Assembly: GCF_001548235.1 (NCBI RefSeq)
Contig: NZ_AP014938.1
Span: 1,116,001-1,180,000, forward strand
Direction of reading: 5' to 3'
Length of the DNA: 64,000 nt
Source of the DNA: Rothia mucilaginosa
GTDB taxonomy: Bacteria > Actinomycetota > Actinomycetes > Actinomycetales > Micrococcaceae
Made by a program: the position numbers and the translations under genes. Under the pieces are notes generated by a model, which worked only from the letters and a program-made list of their open reading frames with translations, was not told the DNA's origin and did no database searches. Shown piece after piece: positions 16,724-24,740 of the stretch (within the stretch, counting starts at the first letter, position 1; the number at the start of each line of letters is the position of its first letter).

Positions 16724-17671
16724 ATGCGATACACCTACCTTGGCCCCTCCGGCACCTTCACCGAATCCGCCCTGCTGAGCGTTCCCGGCGCATCCGACGC
16801 CGAACGCATCCCCGCCACCAGCGTGCCCGACGCGCTCGCACGCCTGAACGCGGGCGAGGTGGACGCCGCCATGGTGCCCATCGAAAACTCCGTGGAAGGC
16901 GGCGTGAGCGCCACCCTGGACGCTATCGCAGCCAGCGAGGGTGTACGCATTATCCGCGAGGTGCTCGTACCAATCCGCTTCGTGCTGGTCGCCGCGAATC
17001 CCATTAGCATCGAGGACGTTAAGACCATCTCCACCCACTCGCACGCCTGGGCGCAGGTGCGCGGCTGGGCGCAGGAGAACGTGCCCACCGCCGCCTACCT
17101 GCCCGGCTCCTCCACCGCCGCGGCGGCTGTCGGCCTGCTCGAAGAGGGCTGCACCTACGATGCGGCAATCTGCTCCCCGGCCCTGCTGAACTACCACCCG
17201 GAACTGCACGTACTGCAGGACAATATCGGCGACAACAAGAACGCCGTGACCCGCTTCGTGCTGCTCTCCCGCACCGCCGACATCCCCGAACCGACCGGCT
17301 CCGACAAGACCACCCTGACCGTGCCGCTGCCCACCAACCGCGCCGGCGCCCTGCTCGAACTGCTCGAACAGTTCTCCGTGCGCGGCGTGAACCTCTCCCG
17401 CATCGAATCGCGCCCCACCGGCGAAGGCATGGGCTCCTACTCGTTCAGCATCGACGCCGACGGCCACATCTACGAGGCACGCATGCGCGACGCCCTGCGC
17501 GGCCTGCACCGCGTCTCCCCGACGCTGAAATTCCTCGGCTCCTACCCGCGCGCCGACCACGAAAACACTGAAGTCGACGCCATCCACTCCGACGGCTCCT
17601 TCGATGCCGCACACGAATGGGTCGAGTCACTCTTCCCCAACGGCCGCCCCGCACACCTGCAGCGCCACTAG
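16724..17671 (+). CDS. pheA: Prephenate dehydratase
   Basis: 315 residues. It converts prephenate to phenylpyruvate for phenylalanine synthesis. The catalytic domain opens with YLGPSGTFTESAL and contains VPIENSVEGGV. A C-terminal ACT regulatory domain follows (ALLELLEQFSVRGVNLSRIE, then GSYSFSIDADGH), which binds phenylalanine for feedback inhibition. Stand-alone type without chorismate mutase, as usual in actinobacteria. A C-terminal tail of about 30 residues follows the ACT domain. Probably leaderless. Runs in the same direction as serS, 115 bases upstream. Confidence 0.96.
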   Translation: MRYTYLGPSGTFTESALLSVPGASDAERIPATSVPDALARLNAGEVDAAMVPIENSVEGGVSATLDAIAASEGVRIIREVLVPIRFVLVAANPISIEDVKTISTHSHAWAQVRGWAQENVPTAAYLPGSSTAAAAVGLLEEGCTYDAAICSPALLNYHPELHVLQDNIGDNKNAVTRFVLLSRTADIPEPTGSDKTTLTVPLPTNRAGALLELLEQFSVRGVNLSRIESRPTGEGMGSYSFSIDADGHIYEARMRDALRGLHRVSPTLKFLGSYPRADHENTEVDAIHSDGSFDAAHEWVESLFPNGRPAHLQRH

Positions 17672-17774
17672 CGGCACCACTAGCAATACCACTAGACGCC
17701 CGCCGCTAGACACCCCCGCACCTACCCGCGCCCCACCAGCGCAAACCCCGCCCACAACCCACCGCAAGATTAGG

Positions 17775-17780
17775 TAGGAT
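17775..17780 (+). promoter_or_regulatory. -10 of leaderless serS transcript
   Basis: TAGGAT ends 6 bases before the GTG at 17787; no ribosome site is visible. Confidence 0.6.
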
Positions 17781-17786
17781 AAAACA

Positions 17787-19097
17787 GTGATTGATATTAA
17801 CCTCCTCCGCGAAAACCCCGACGTCTTCCGCGCCTCCCAGCGAGCACGCGGCAAGGACGAAACCCACGTCGACCGCATCCTCGAAGCCGACACCGCACGC
17901 CGTGCACTCATCGGCGAATACGAGAACCTGCGCGCCGAGCAGAACGCCTTCGGCAAGAAGGTTGCCAAGGCCCCCAAGGAAGAAAAGCCCGCCCTCGTCG
18001 CACAGGCCAAGGAACTAGCAACCCGCGTCAACGAAGCAAAGGCAGCCTCCGAAGCAAAAACCGCCGAATACGAGGAACTGATCAGCAGCATCGAAAACCT
18101 CATCATCGACGGCGTACCCGTCGGCGGCGAAGACGACTACGTAGTCGTCAAGGAAGTTGGCACCCCCCGCGACTTCGCAGCTGATGGCTTCGAACCGCGC
18201 GACCACCTCGAAATCGGTGAACTCGTCGACGGCATCGACATGGCACGCGGCGCAAAGGTCTCCGGCGCACGCTTCTACTTCCTCAAGGGCCAGGTAGCAC
18301 GCCTGGAGCAGGCGCTCATGTGGATGGCGCTCGACCTCGCAACCGAGCACGGCTTCACCATGATGACCACCCCCACCCTGGTACGCCCCGAAATCATGAA
18401 CGGCACCGGCTTCAACGTCAAGCACGACGACGAAATCTACCGTCTCGAACGCGACGACCTGTACCTCGTCGGCACCTCCGAGGTGGCGCTCGCCGGCTAC
18501 CACACCGACGAAATTCTCGACTTCGAGAAGGGCGCGAAGAAGTACCTCGGCTGGTCCTCCTGCTACCGCCGCGAGGCTGGCTCCGCAGGTAAGGACACCC
18601 GCGGCATCATTCGCGTGCACCAGTTCAACAAGGCTGAAATGTTCGTCTACTGCCCCGTCGAGCAGGCAGAAGAGATTCACGCCCAGCTGCTCGCCCTCGA
18701 AGAGGAAATGCTGCAGCGCTGCGGCCTCGCATACCGCGTGATTGACACCGCCGCAGGCGACCTGGGCACCTCCGCAGCCCGCAAGTTCGACTGCGAGGCG
18801 TGGGTCCCGACCCAGGGTACCTACCGTGAGCTGACCTCCACCTCGAACTGCACCACCTACCAGGCACGCCGCCTGAACATCCGCGAGCGCACCCCGGACA
18901 CCGTGGACGAGGCAGGCAACGTGCGTAAGGGCCGCACCCGCTCCGTAGCGACCCTGAACGGCACCCTGGCAACCACCCGCTGGTTGGTAGCCATCCTGGA
19001 GACTCACCAGCAGGCTGACGGCTCCGTGCGTATCCCCGAGGCTCTTCGCCCGTACATGGGCGGTGCTGAGGTTATTCCGGCAGTAGCTGCTGAATAA
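17787..19097 (+). CDS. serS: Seryl-tRNA synthetase
   Basis: 436 residues, GTG start. It charges tRNA-Ser (and tRNA-Sec where present) with serine. The N-terminal coiled-coil arm (about 30-100) is followed by the class II core: motif 2 [19 protein letters not shown] (about 252-270) and motif 3 [14 protein letters not shown] (about 391-404). Full length, intact and probably leaderless. Its last 93 bases are duplicated downstream (19176-19268) with mostly synonymous changes. Confidence 0.98.
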   Translation: MIDINLLRENPDVFRASQRARGKDETHVDRILEADTARRALIGEYENLRAEQNAFGKKVAKAPKEEKPALVAQAKELATRVNEAKAASEAKTAEYEELISSIENLIIDGVPVGGEDDYVVVKEVGTPRDFAADGFEPRDHLEIGELVDGIDMARGAKVSGARFYFLKGQVARLEQALMWMALDLATEHGFTMMTTPTLVRPEIMNGTGFNVKHDDEIYRLERDDLYLVGTSEVALAGYHTDEILDFEKGAKKYLGWSSCYRREAGSAGKDTRGIIRVHQFNKAEMFVYCPVEQAEEIHAQLLALEEEMLQRCGLAYRVIDTAAGDLGTSAARKFDCEAWVPTQGTYRELTSTSNCTTYQARRLNIRERTPDTVDEAGNVRKGRTRSVATLNGTLATTRWLVAILETHQQADGSVRIPEALRPYMGGAEVIPAVAAE

Positions 19098-19175
19098 AGG
19101 ATTCCTGCTGGAGTGAGTCTCCACTCCGGCGGGGGATTTGGTGCCTCGCGCGCTCGGAATCCCCCACCTCCGTCC

Positions 19176-19268
19176 CACCAGCAGGCAGACGGCTCCGTGC
19201 GTATCCCTGAGGCTCTTCGCCCGTACATGGGTGGTGCCGAGGTTATCCCCGTAGTAGCTGCTGAGTAA
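19176..19268 (+). pseudogene. Second copy of the serS 3' end
   Basis: This 93-base segment matches 19005-19097 without gaps and ends in the same stop codon. I count 8 differences; 7 are synonymous third-position changes and 1 is Ala to Val. It has no start codon or upstream coding region. The synonymous pattern means the copies diverged while both were coding, so one is probably a remnant of a related strain's serS brought in by recombination, not a local duplication. Confidence 0.85.
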
Positions 19269-19310
19269 GGGAAAACCCCGCCCGCTGAGTAATCTCATAA
19301 CCAGCTAAAA

Positions 19311-19344
19311 AACCCGCTCACCGCGTAAACGGTGGGCGGGTTTT
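19311..19344 (+). terminator. serS terminator
   Basis: AACCCGCTCACCG (19311-19323) pairs with the sequence at 19329-19342 (CGGTGGGCGGGTT, one bulge) and is followed by TTTT. It lies beyond the duplicated serS end, consistent with the terminator having travelled with that copy. Confidence 0.85.
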
Positions 19345-19369
19345 CGCGTATCCCGGTAATCTAAGAACT

Positions 19370-20458
19370 ATGCCTCTATACCGTAAACTTCTTGGTGTTT
19401 CCGCGGCGGCGGCGCTGACCGCCTCCGTCACTCGTGCCCGCCGTGAAGCACGCCGACGCGCTATCGAACTGGGCGCGCCCTTCGGTGTTCTGCCGACCCT
19501 GCCCACCGGTGAGGCGCAGCGCGTGGGCGTGGTGTACAACCCCAGCAAGCCCGGCGCTGCGGCGGCTATCGAGATTCTGGAACGTACCCTCGCGGCGAAC
19601 GGCCACCCGCAGCCGCTGGTGCGCACCACCCGCGTGGACGAGCCCGGTTCCGAGGCCGCCCGCGAGCTGATCGCTGAGGGTGTTGACCGGCTCATTGCTG
19701 CCGGTGGTGACGGTACGGTGCGTGCTGTGGCGGCGGCGCTGGCGCATCATGAGGGGCATAAGCCGCGCCTGGGTATTCTGCCAATGGGTACCGGTAACTT
19801 GCTGGCGCGTAACCTGTATATTCCGGTCAGTGACGTGGCGGCGTGCGTGAATATTGCGCTCAACGGTGCAGGTCAGGCTGTTGATGCGATTGAGATGACG
19901 ACGACGAGCACCCCCGGCGAAGAAACCGAACACACGTTCTTTGTGATGAGTGGTGCCGGCTTTGACGCGCTTGTCATGAATGATACGAACGAGGAGATTA
20001 AGGCGAAGTTCGGCTGGGTGGCGTACGTGCAGTCCGGCATGAAGCATATGCTGGGCAGGTCGCACCCGGTGCGTATTAGCGTGGACGGTGGGGAGCCTCG
20101 TACTTTGCCGATGCGGTCGGTGCTGATCGCGAATTGTGGCCGTCTGCAGGGCGGTATTCGCCTGGCGGATATGACGGATGTGCACGACGGTAATCTTGAG
20201 GTGATTGTGGCGTCGCCGCGTGACCTAGTGGAGTGGGGTCTGCTGATGGCGAAGGTTACGCGCCGCACGATTCTGGGTTCGCCGCGCATTGAGCTGCCGG
20301 TGATCCGCCACCTGGTGGGGTCTGAGGCGGTGTTGGAGTTCCCGGATGGTGCGCAGCCCGTTGAGGTGGATGGTGACCCGGCACCGTCGGCGCACCGTAT
20401 TAGCGCGCGCGTGCTGCCTGCCGCCGTGGAGGTGGCGGTCCACCCCGAGGTGCTTTAG
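19370..20458 (+). CDS. Diacylglycerol kinase family lipid kinase
   Basis: 362 residues. The DAGK catalytic domain shows GVVYNPSKPGA, the nucleotide-binding GGDGTVRAV (about 109-117) and MGTGNLLARN. The C-terminal YegS/DgkB-like beta domain follows. Such enzymes phosphorylate diacylglycerol or related lipids at the membrane. Length is a little above the usual 300, due to an N-terminal extension with a short hydrophobic segment (LLGVSAAAALTA) and an Arg-rich stretch, perhaps a membrane tether. A TAATCT -10 ends 7 bases before the ATG, suggesting a leaderless start. Confidence 0.9.
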   Translation: MPLYRKLLGVSAAAALTASVTRARREARRRAIELGAPFGVLPTLPTGEAQRVGVVYNPSKPGAAAAIEILERTLAANGHPQPLVRTTRVDEPGSEAARELIAEGVDRLIAAGGDGTVRAVAAALAHHEGHKPRLGILPMGTGNLLARNLYIPVSDVAACVNIALNGAGQAVDAIEMTTTSTPGEETEHTFFVMSGAGFDALVMNDTNEEIKAKFGWVAYVQSGMKHMLGRSHPVRISVDGGEPRTLPMRSVLIANCGRLQGGIRLADMTDVHDGNLEVIVASPRDLVEWGLLMAKVTRRTILGSPRIELPVIRHLVGSEAVLEFPDGAQPVEVDGDPAPSAHRISARVLPAAVEVAVHPEVL

Positions 20459-20826
20459 CGGGGGTGGTGAAGGTACTGTGGGAGGGGCTGGCACCACCCC
20501 CGAATCACCTATATGTGACCTGGATTATGAAAAAATCGCGGTTTTTTTCACTATTTCCTGAAAATCAGAGGGGATAGTGAAAAAATCGGCGATTTTTTAC
20601 ACTATTTTTCTCGCTGCCCACCCCGGTGTAGTCCTCGTTTCTAGACGCTGCGCCCCAACAAAAATCCCACGGATCGGTTCTACGGCTGTGGGGGAATTTA
20701 TTTTCAAAATATTCTTGGGTACCCCAAAATACCCCCTTATCTTGTCAGGGGTATCCCATATGATTGTGGGTGTGAGAGATGTCCACACTGGTTATCTCAA
20801 TAGCTTGTAGGAGAGGAGGAAAGGCC
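20459..20826. other. Region upstream of the RuvC nuclease gene
   Basis: No gene seen. Two similar A/T palindromes lie at about 20522-20557 and 20572-20608. Both contain TGAAAAAATCG and TTTTTTCACTAT-like arms; 20574-20605 is an almost perfect hairpin. Further along is a hairpin ATACCCCC/GGGGTAT (20729-20754). Such hairpins could be insertion-element left-end structures, a promoter-proximal terminator, or part of a guide RNA. Confidence 0.5.
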
Positions 20827-22506
20827 ATGGCTAAGAAAATCAGCACCGACGCTGACACTACACTCCGCGCCTATAAATTCCGCCTCGATCCCACCCAGGC
20901 ACAGGCGTCCGCCCTAGCACAATGCGCAGGCGCAGCACGCTACGCCTACAACCTCCTCACTGCCCACAATCTCGATGTCTCCCGCGCCCGAGCAGACTAC
21001 TGGCACACCCGCATTGACGCAGGCGCCGACGAGACCACCGTTAAGGCTGAGCTCAAGGCATTAGCCAAAAGCGATGCAGCGTATAAGTCCATTGGTTATG
21101 CAGCATACGGAACCCAGTACCTGACCCCTGAAATTAATCGCCACCGCGTTGCTAGCAACGCAATCACCGACGGTGCCGACCCTGCCTCCGTATGGCCCGA
21201 GACTGAGCGATCCTCCGAGCCGTGGATGCACACCATCCCCCGCCGAGTCCTCGTCTCTGGGCTGCAATCTGCCGATAAGGCATGGAAGAATTTCTTTGAT
21301 TCCCGTACCGGTGCTCGTGCTGGCCGACTTGTCGGCACGCCCCGCTTCAAGCGCAAGGGCGCAAGCCGTGACTCCTTCACTATCCCTACCCCGGAGACTA
21401 TCGGCGCTTACGGTACCCCTTACAAGCAGGGTGAGCCTGAATACGCACGCCGTAAGGCACAGCTGAAGCGCCGCGGCATCAAGACCACCCCGACCATTGA
21501 GGACTACCGACACGTGCGCCTCTCGCACCTGGGTGTTATTCGTACTCATAACACTACGAAGCCTCTGGTGAAGGCCGTGCGAGCTGGCGCTCAGGTTCGC
21601 TCTTACACGGTATCTCGTGCCGCCAACCGGTGGTATGTCTCTATCCTCGTCGAGCTCACCCGCCCGTCTGCGACCCCCACCCGTGCCCAGCGTTCCGCTG
21701 GTGCTGTCGGTGTGGACCTGGGCGTACGCTACCTCGCCGCGCTCTCTGACGAGCAGGCGCCCCAGCGCTTCGCACAGTACCCTTCCCTGGAGTTCACCGG
21801 TGACGGTGCCCCCACCCTGGCTAACCCCCGCTGGGCACGTACCGCCGAGAAGCGCCTGGTACGCCTGCAACGTGCTCTCTCACGTGCTCAGAAGGGTTCT
21901 AAGCGTCGTGCCCGTATTGTGCAGCAGATTGCACGGCACCACCACCTAGTAGCCTTGCGCCGTGAGTCCGGGTTGCATCAGGTCTCTAAGCGCCTGAGCA
22001 CCGGGTACACCCTCATCGGGCTTGAAGACTTGGCTGTGGCGGGTATGACCGCTTCAGCTGCCGGTACCATCGAGGCACCGGGCAAGAATGTGCGCCAGAA
22101 GGCCGGGCTGAACCGGTCCATTCTGGATGCCGCTTTTAGTACGCTGCGCCGTCAGCTGGAATACAAGGCCAGCTGGTACGGCTCACAGGTACAGATTATT
22201 GACCGCTTCTTTGCATCCTCTCAGACGTGTAGCGCCTGCGGAGCACGAGTGAAAACCAAGCTCGGACTCCACATGCGTGTCTTTGAGTGTGTGGCCTGTG
22301 GTGTGCGGATTGATCGTGACGTGAACGCGGCACGTAATATCCGTGCGGAGGCTGTACGGATGTATGAGGCGCTACTCGCCCCCGGCACGGGGGAGAGTCT
22401 AAACGGACGCGGAGTCGCTGGCTCTGATGCTGCCGGTTCGGTGGTGTTGGGGGATGTGGCGTTGGATGCGTCAAGGCCAGCTGCCATTGGCGGCGGGTCA
22501 CCGTAG
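20827..22506 (+). CDS. TnpB/Cas12-like RuvC nuclease, candidate CRISPR effector
   Basis: 559 residues from the ATG at 20827, chosen for GGAGAGGAGGAAAGG just upstream. N-terminal OrfB-type helical domain begins LRAYKFRLDPTQAQASALAQ. The RuvC triad is complete: Asp297 in GVDLGVRYLAAL, Glu400 in IGLEDLAVAG, and Asp in DRDVNAARN (496-498). A zinc ribbon with CSAC (Cys468, Cys471) and CVAC (Cys488, Cys491) lies between the last two. The 60-residue Gly/Ala/Ser tail is like those of actinobacterial OrfB proteins. At 559 residues it exceeds ordinary TnpB (about 350-450) and falls in the range of small Cas12 proteins. No tnpA is adjacent, whereas a CRISPR array begins within 80 bases. TnpB and Cas12 are RNA-guided DNA nucleases. 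A Cas12n (type V-U4) identity is my inference from size, host group and context. Confidence 0.9.
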   Translation: MAKKISTDADTTLRAYKFRLDPTQAQASALAQCAGAARYAYNLLTAHNLDVSRARADYWHTRIDAGADETTVKAELKALAKSDAAYKSIGYAAYGTQYLTPEINRHRVASNAITDGADPASVWPETERSSEPWMHTIPRRVLVSGLQSADKAWKNFFDSRTGARAGRLVGTPRFKRKGASRDSFTIPTPETIGAYGTPYKQGEPEYARRKAQLKRRGIKTTPTIEDYRHVRLSHLGVIRTHNTTKPLVKAVRAGAQVRSYTVSRAANRWYVSILVELTRPSATPTRAQRSAGAVGVDLGVRYLAALSDEQAPQRFAQYPSLEFTGDGAPTLANPRWARTAEKRLVRLQRALSRAQKGSKRRARIVQQIARHHHLVALRRESGLHQVSKRLSTGYTLIGLEDLAVAGMTASAAGTIEAPGKNVRQKAGLNRSILDAAFSTLRRQLEYKASWYGSQVQIIDRFFASSQTCSACGARVKTKLGLHMRVFECVACGVRIDRDVNAARNIRAEAVRMYEALLAPGTGESLNGRGVAGSDAAGSVVLGDVALDASRPAAIGGGSP

Positions 22507-22581
22507 ACGAGTGATTGTCTACTCATCCCGCGCCCGTGGGGATGAGCCGGGGATGAGTAGACGATTACTCGTCTACGGTGA
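22498..22581 (+). other. 32-bp-arm palindrome overlapping the effector stop codon
   Basis: Arms 22498-22529 and 22550-22581 are reverse complements at 30 of 32 positions; both mismatches are G-T, so the RNA stem is fully pairable. The 20-base loop holds GGGGATGAGCC, the 3' end of a CRISPR repeat. CTCATCCCGCGC (22522-22533) in the left arm is complementary to the repeat with one bulge, so it could be a tracrRNA anti-repeat. The effector stop (22504-22506) lies in the left arm. The right arm sits exactly where a spacer would precede the first regular repeat. Confidence 0.9.
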
Positions 22582-22582
22582 G

Positions 22583-22855
22583 GTGTTCCCTGTATGCGCA
22601 GGGATGAGCCCTCGTAGACCGGCACGCCCTCAGTCCCAGTGGGGGTTTCCCCGTATGCGCGGGGATGAGCCCTTCGGATCCGCTCAAGAGTAGGGCGCCA
22701 CACGGTTTTCCCCGTATGTGCGAGGATGAGCCCCCAACCTTTGATGAGGTGAAACTTCAAGAGCCGTTTTCCCCGTATGCGCGGGGATGAGCCCAAGGTC
22801 GTCAGAATCCACTGGGACTGCACCGTGTTTTCCCCGTATGTGCAGGGATGAGCCC
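22583..22855 (+). CRISPR. CRISPR array, 5 repeats and 4 spacers
   Basis: 29-base repeats at 22583-22611, 22644-22672, 22705-22733, 22766-22794 and 22827-22855; every spacer is exactly 32 bases (61-base period). The consensus begins GTTTTCCCCGTATGCG and ends GGGGATGAGCCC, with a CCCCG/CGGGG stem. Repeat 1 changes both sides of the stem (CCCTG/CAGGG), preserving pairing. Repeat and spacer lengths and sequence are those of type I-E arrays, yet no cas1, cas2 or Cascade gene is in the window. A partial repeat precedes it (about 22537-22548). No AT-rich leader is visible on either side. Confidence 0.95.
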
Positions 22856-22986
22856 CCGCGCCTCCTGCCCCTCGATGTCACCCCCAGTAAAAACCCCCGT
22901 TAAAAACACAGCCGGGGCCGTCTCGCACGCAGGCTCGAAAAGTGCGAGAATGGAACGAAAAGAAAACTACGAAAGAAGATACTTTC

Positions 22987-24123
22987 ATGCTTATTCTCGT
23001 TGTGAACGCTGGTTCTTCCTCCCTGAAGTACCAGGTGCGTGACACCTCCCTGCCCGAGGCAGAGCAGATGCTGACCTCCGGCCTCGTCGAAAACATCGGC
23101 ACCGACGTGCCCAACCACGAGGTCGCATTCGACATCATGTCCGAGAAGCTTGAGCCTGTCCTGCACGGCCGCGAGCTGCAGGCAGTCGGCCACCGCGTGG
23201 TGCAGGGTGCAGAGAAGTTCACCCACCCCACCCTGCTGACCGAGGAAGTTGTCCAGCAGATCGACGACCTCTCCCCGCTGGCACCGCTGCACAACCCCGC
23301 ACACGTTCAGGGCATGCGCGCAGCAATGCACAAGTGGCCCTCCCTGCCGCAGGTCGCTATCTTCGACACCGCGTTCCACTCCACCATGCCCGAAGAAGCA
23401 TGGCGCTACGCAATCCCCTACGACCTGGCTGACAAGTACAGCATCCGCCGCTACGGCTTCCACGGCACCAGCCACGAGTACGTCTCCCACGTTGCAGCTG
23501 ACATGCTCGGCATTGCACGCGACGAGTTCAACGGCATCGTCGCACACCTCGGTAACGGTGCGTCCGTGACCGCTGTGAAGGGCGGCAAGTCCGTGGACAC
23601 CTCCATGGGCTACACCCCGCTGGCTGGCCTGATCATGGGCACCCGCTCCGGCGACATCGACCCCTCGGCGCTGACCACCATCCTGTCTCGTGAAGGCATT
23701 GACGGTGAACGCCTGGACACCATCCTGAACAAGGAGTCCGGTCTGCTCGCACTGGCTGGCTCCAACGACATGCGTAAGGTCGTTGAGGCTGCACAGTCCG
23801 GCGACGAGCGTGCACAGCTCGCACTGGACATGACCTCCTACCGCCTGATGAAGTACATTGGCGGCTACAACCTGGTCGTTGGCGGCGCGCAGGCACTGAT
23901 CTTCACCGCAGGTATCGGTGAGAACTCCGGTGACTTCCGCAAGCTGGTCCTGGACCGCCTCGGCGCTCTCGGCATCAAGTACAACGAGGAAGAGAACGCT
24001 AAGCGTTCCCCCGAGCCGCGCGTGATTTCCACCGAGGATTCCGCTATCAAGGTGCTGGTCATCCCCACCAACGAGGAGAAGGCTATCGCTGAGGCTACCG
24101 AGGAGCTCGTCAAGGGCCTCTAA
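22987..24123 (+). CDS. ackA: Acetate kinase
   Basis: 378 residues from the ATG at 22987, matching the family N-terminus LVVNAGSSSLKYQV; an in-frame ATG at 22942 would add 15 unusual residues. It interconverts acetyl phosphate plus ADP and acetate plus ATP. Visible family motifs include YGFHGTSHEYVS, HLGNGASV, DTSMGYTPLAGLIMGTRSGD and FTAGIGENS. Slightly shorter than the usual about 395 residues but complete. It follows the CRISPR array, while its partner pta is elsewhere in the window. A hairpin CTCGCAC/GTGCGAG lies about 45 bases before the start. Confidence 0.96.
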   Translation: MLILVVNAGSSSLKYQVRDTSLPEAEQMLTSGLVENIGTDVPNHEVAFDIMSEKLEPVLHGRELQAVGHRVVQGAEKFTHPTLLTEEVVQQIDDLSPLAPLHNPAHVQGMRAAMHKWPSLPQVAIFDTAFHSTMPEEAWRYAIPYDLADKYSIRRYGFHGTSHEYVSHVAADMLGIARDEFNGIVAHLGNGASVTAVKGGKSVDTSMGYTPLAGLIMGTRSGDIDPSALTTILSREGIDGERLDTILNKESGLLALAGSNDMRKVVEAAQSGDERAQLALDMTSYRLMKYIGGYNLVVGGAQALIFTAGIGENSGDFRKLVLDRLGALGIKYNEEENAKRSPEPRVISTEDSAIKVLVIPTNEEKAIAEATEELVKGL

Positions 24124-24162
24124 GCCCCACGCACCCCGCCGTGTAAGCGGTTGAATATGGGC

Positions 24163-24210
24163 AGTCCGCTGCAGTTCCCGTTCCGTACGGGTGCTGCAGC
24201 GGACTTGTTT
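24163..24210 (+). terminator. ackA terminator
   Basis: AGTCCGCTGCA (24163-24173) pairs with TGCAGCGGACT (24195-24205), with an inner CCCG/CGGG helix; TTGTTT follows. Confidence 0.85.
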
Positions 24211-24740
24211 ATGAGCGTCCATTAGTATAAATGCGTATGATTCAACTTACTTTACGATGCAATATTACGGCAATGTGGCATATATTGCATATGTATTATG
24301 TATCACGTAGAAAATAAAAATGAAAGTTAACTTAAAATATGGGACTAGATTCTGCATAGAGTGAAAAATTTTTGCTTGTGTGGGAAAGTTTTATGTAAAA
24401 ATATGCACTAAGTGTACCGACTCGCAACATTCCAACATTGATGGCAGTTAAGGTTGAGGGTGAAAAAAGGTTGATAATCCTAGATTAATTCTGTTAGGAA
24501 TTTTTTATTAACCCAAGTTGTTGCACAACGTTGAACAATAAATACAAATTTTTTGTGCTTTCATGTAACGAGTGTTCATCGAAAAGAACTGAAGCGGATT
24601 TATAGCCGCAAAAGAATTCTGAGAGCGCACTCTGAATTACACGTTAAACACATACTGCGATAACCTTTATGTCTGTATTTTTATGCCGAAATAAAGTGAA
24701 TCAATGTACAAAACTCATTCCAATTGAGAGAGATTTGGTA
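24211..24740. other. AT-rich intergenic region before the Tat-exported protein gene
   Basis: About 530 bases, clearly AT-richer than the surroundings, with no reading frame I would support. It includes several A/T runs and probably the promoter of the downstream gene. The base composition suggests acquired DNA or a long 5' untranslated region. Confidence 0.6.

Noticed and set aside
18015..19298. Minus-strand frame over serS and its duplicate
   Set aside because: Antisense to serS; internal repetition merely reflects the serS 3' duplication.
20827..22506. Complete IS200/IS605 element
   Set aside because: No tnpA (Y1 transposase) is adjacent; only the TnpB-like gene and hairpins are seen.
22221..22823. 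Minus-strand frame of 200 codons across the CRISPR array
   Set aside because: Its SSPRIRGK and AHPRAYGE-like periodic peptides are translated repeats of the array, a familiar false gene.
20827..22855. Complete type I-E CRISPR-Cas system
   Set aside because: Repeats are I-E-like but no Cascade, cas3, cas1 or cas2 gene is present in the window.
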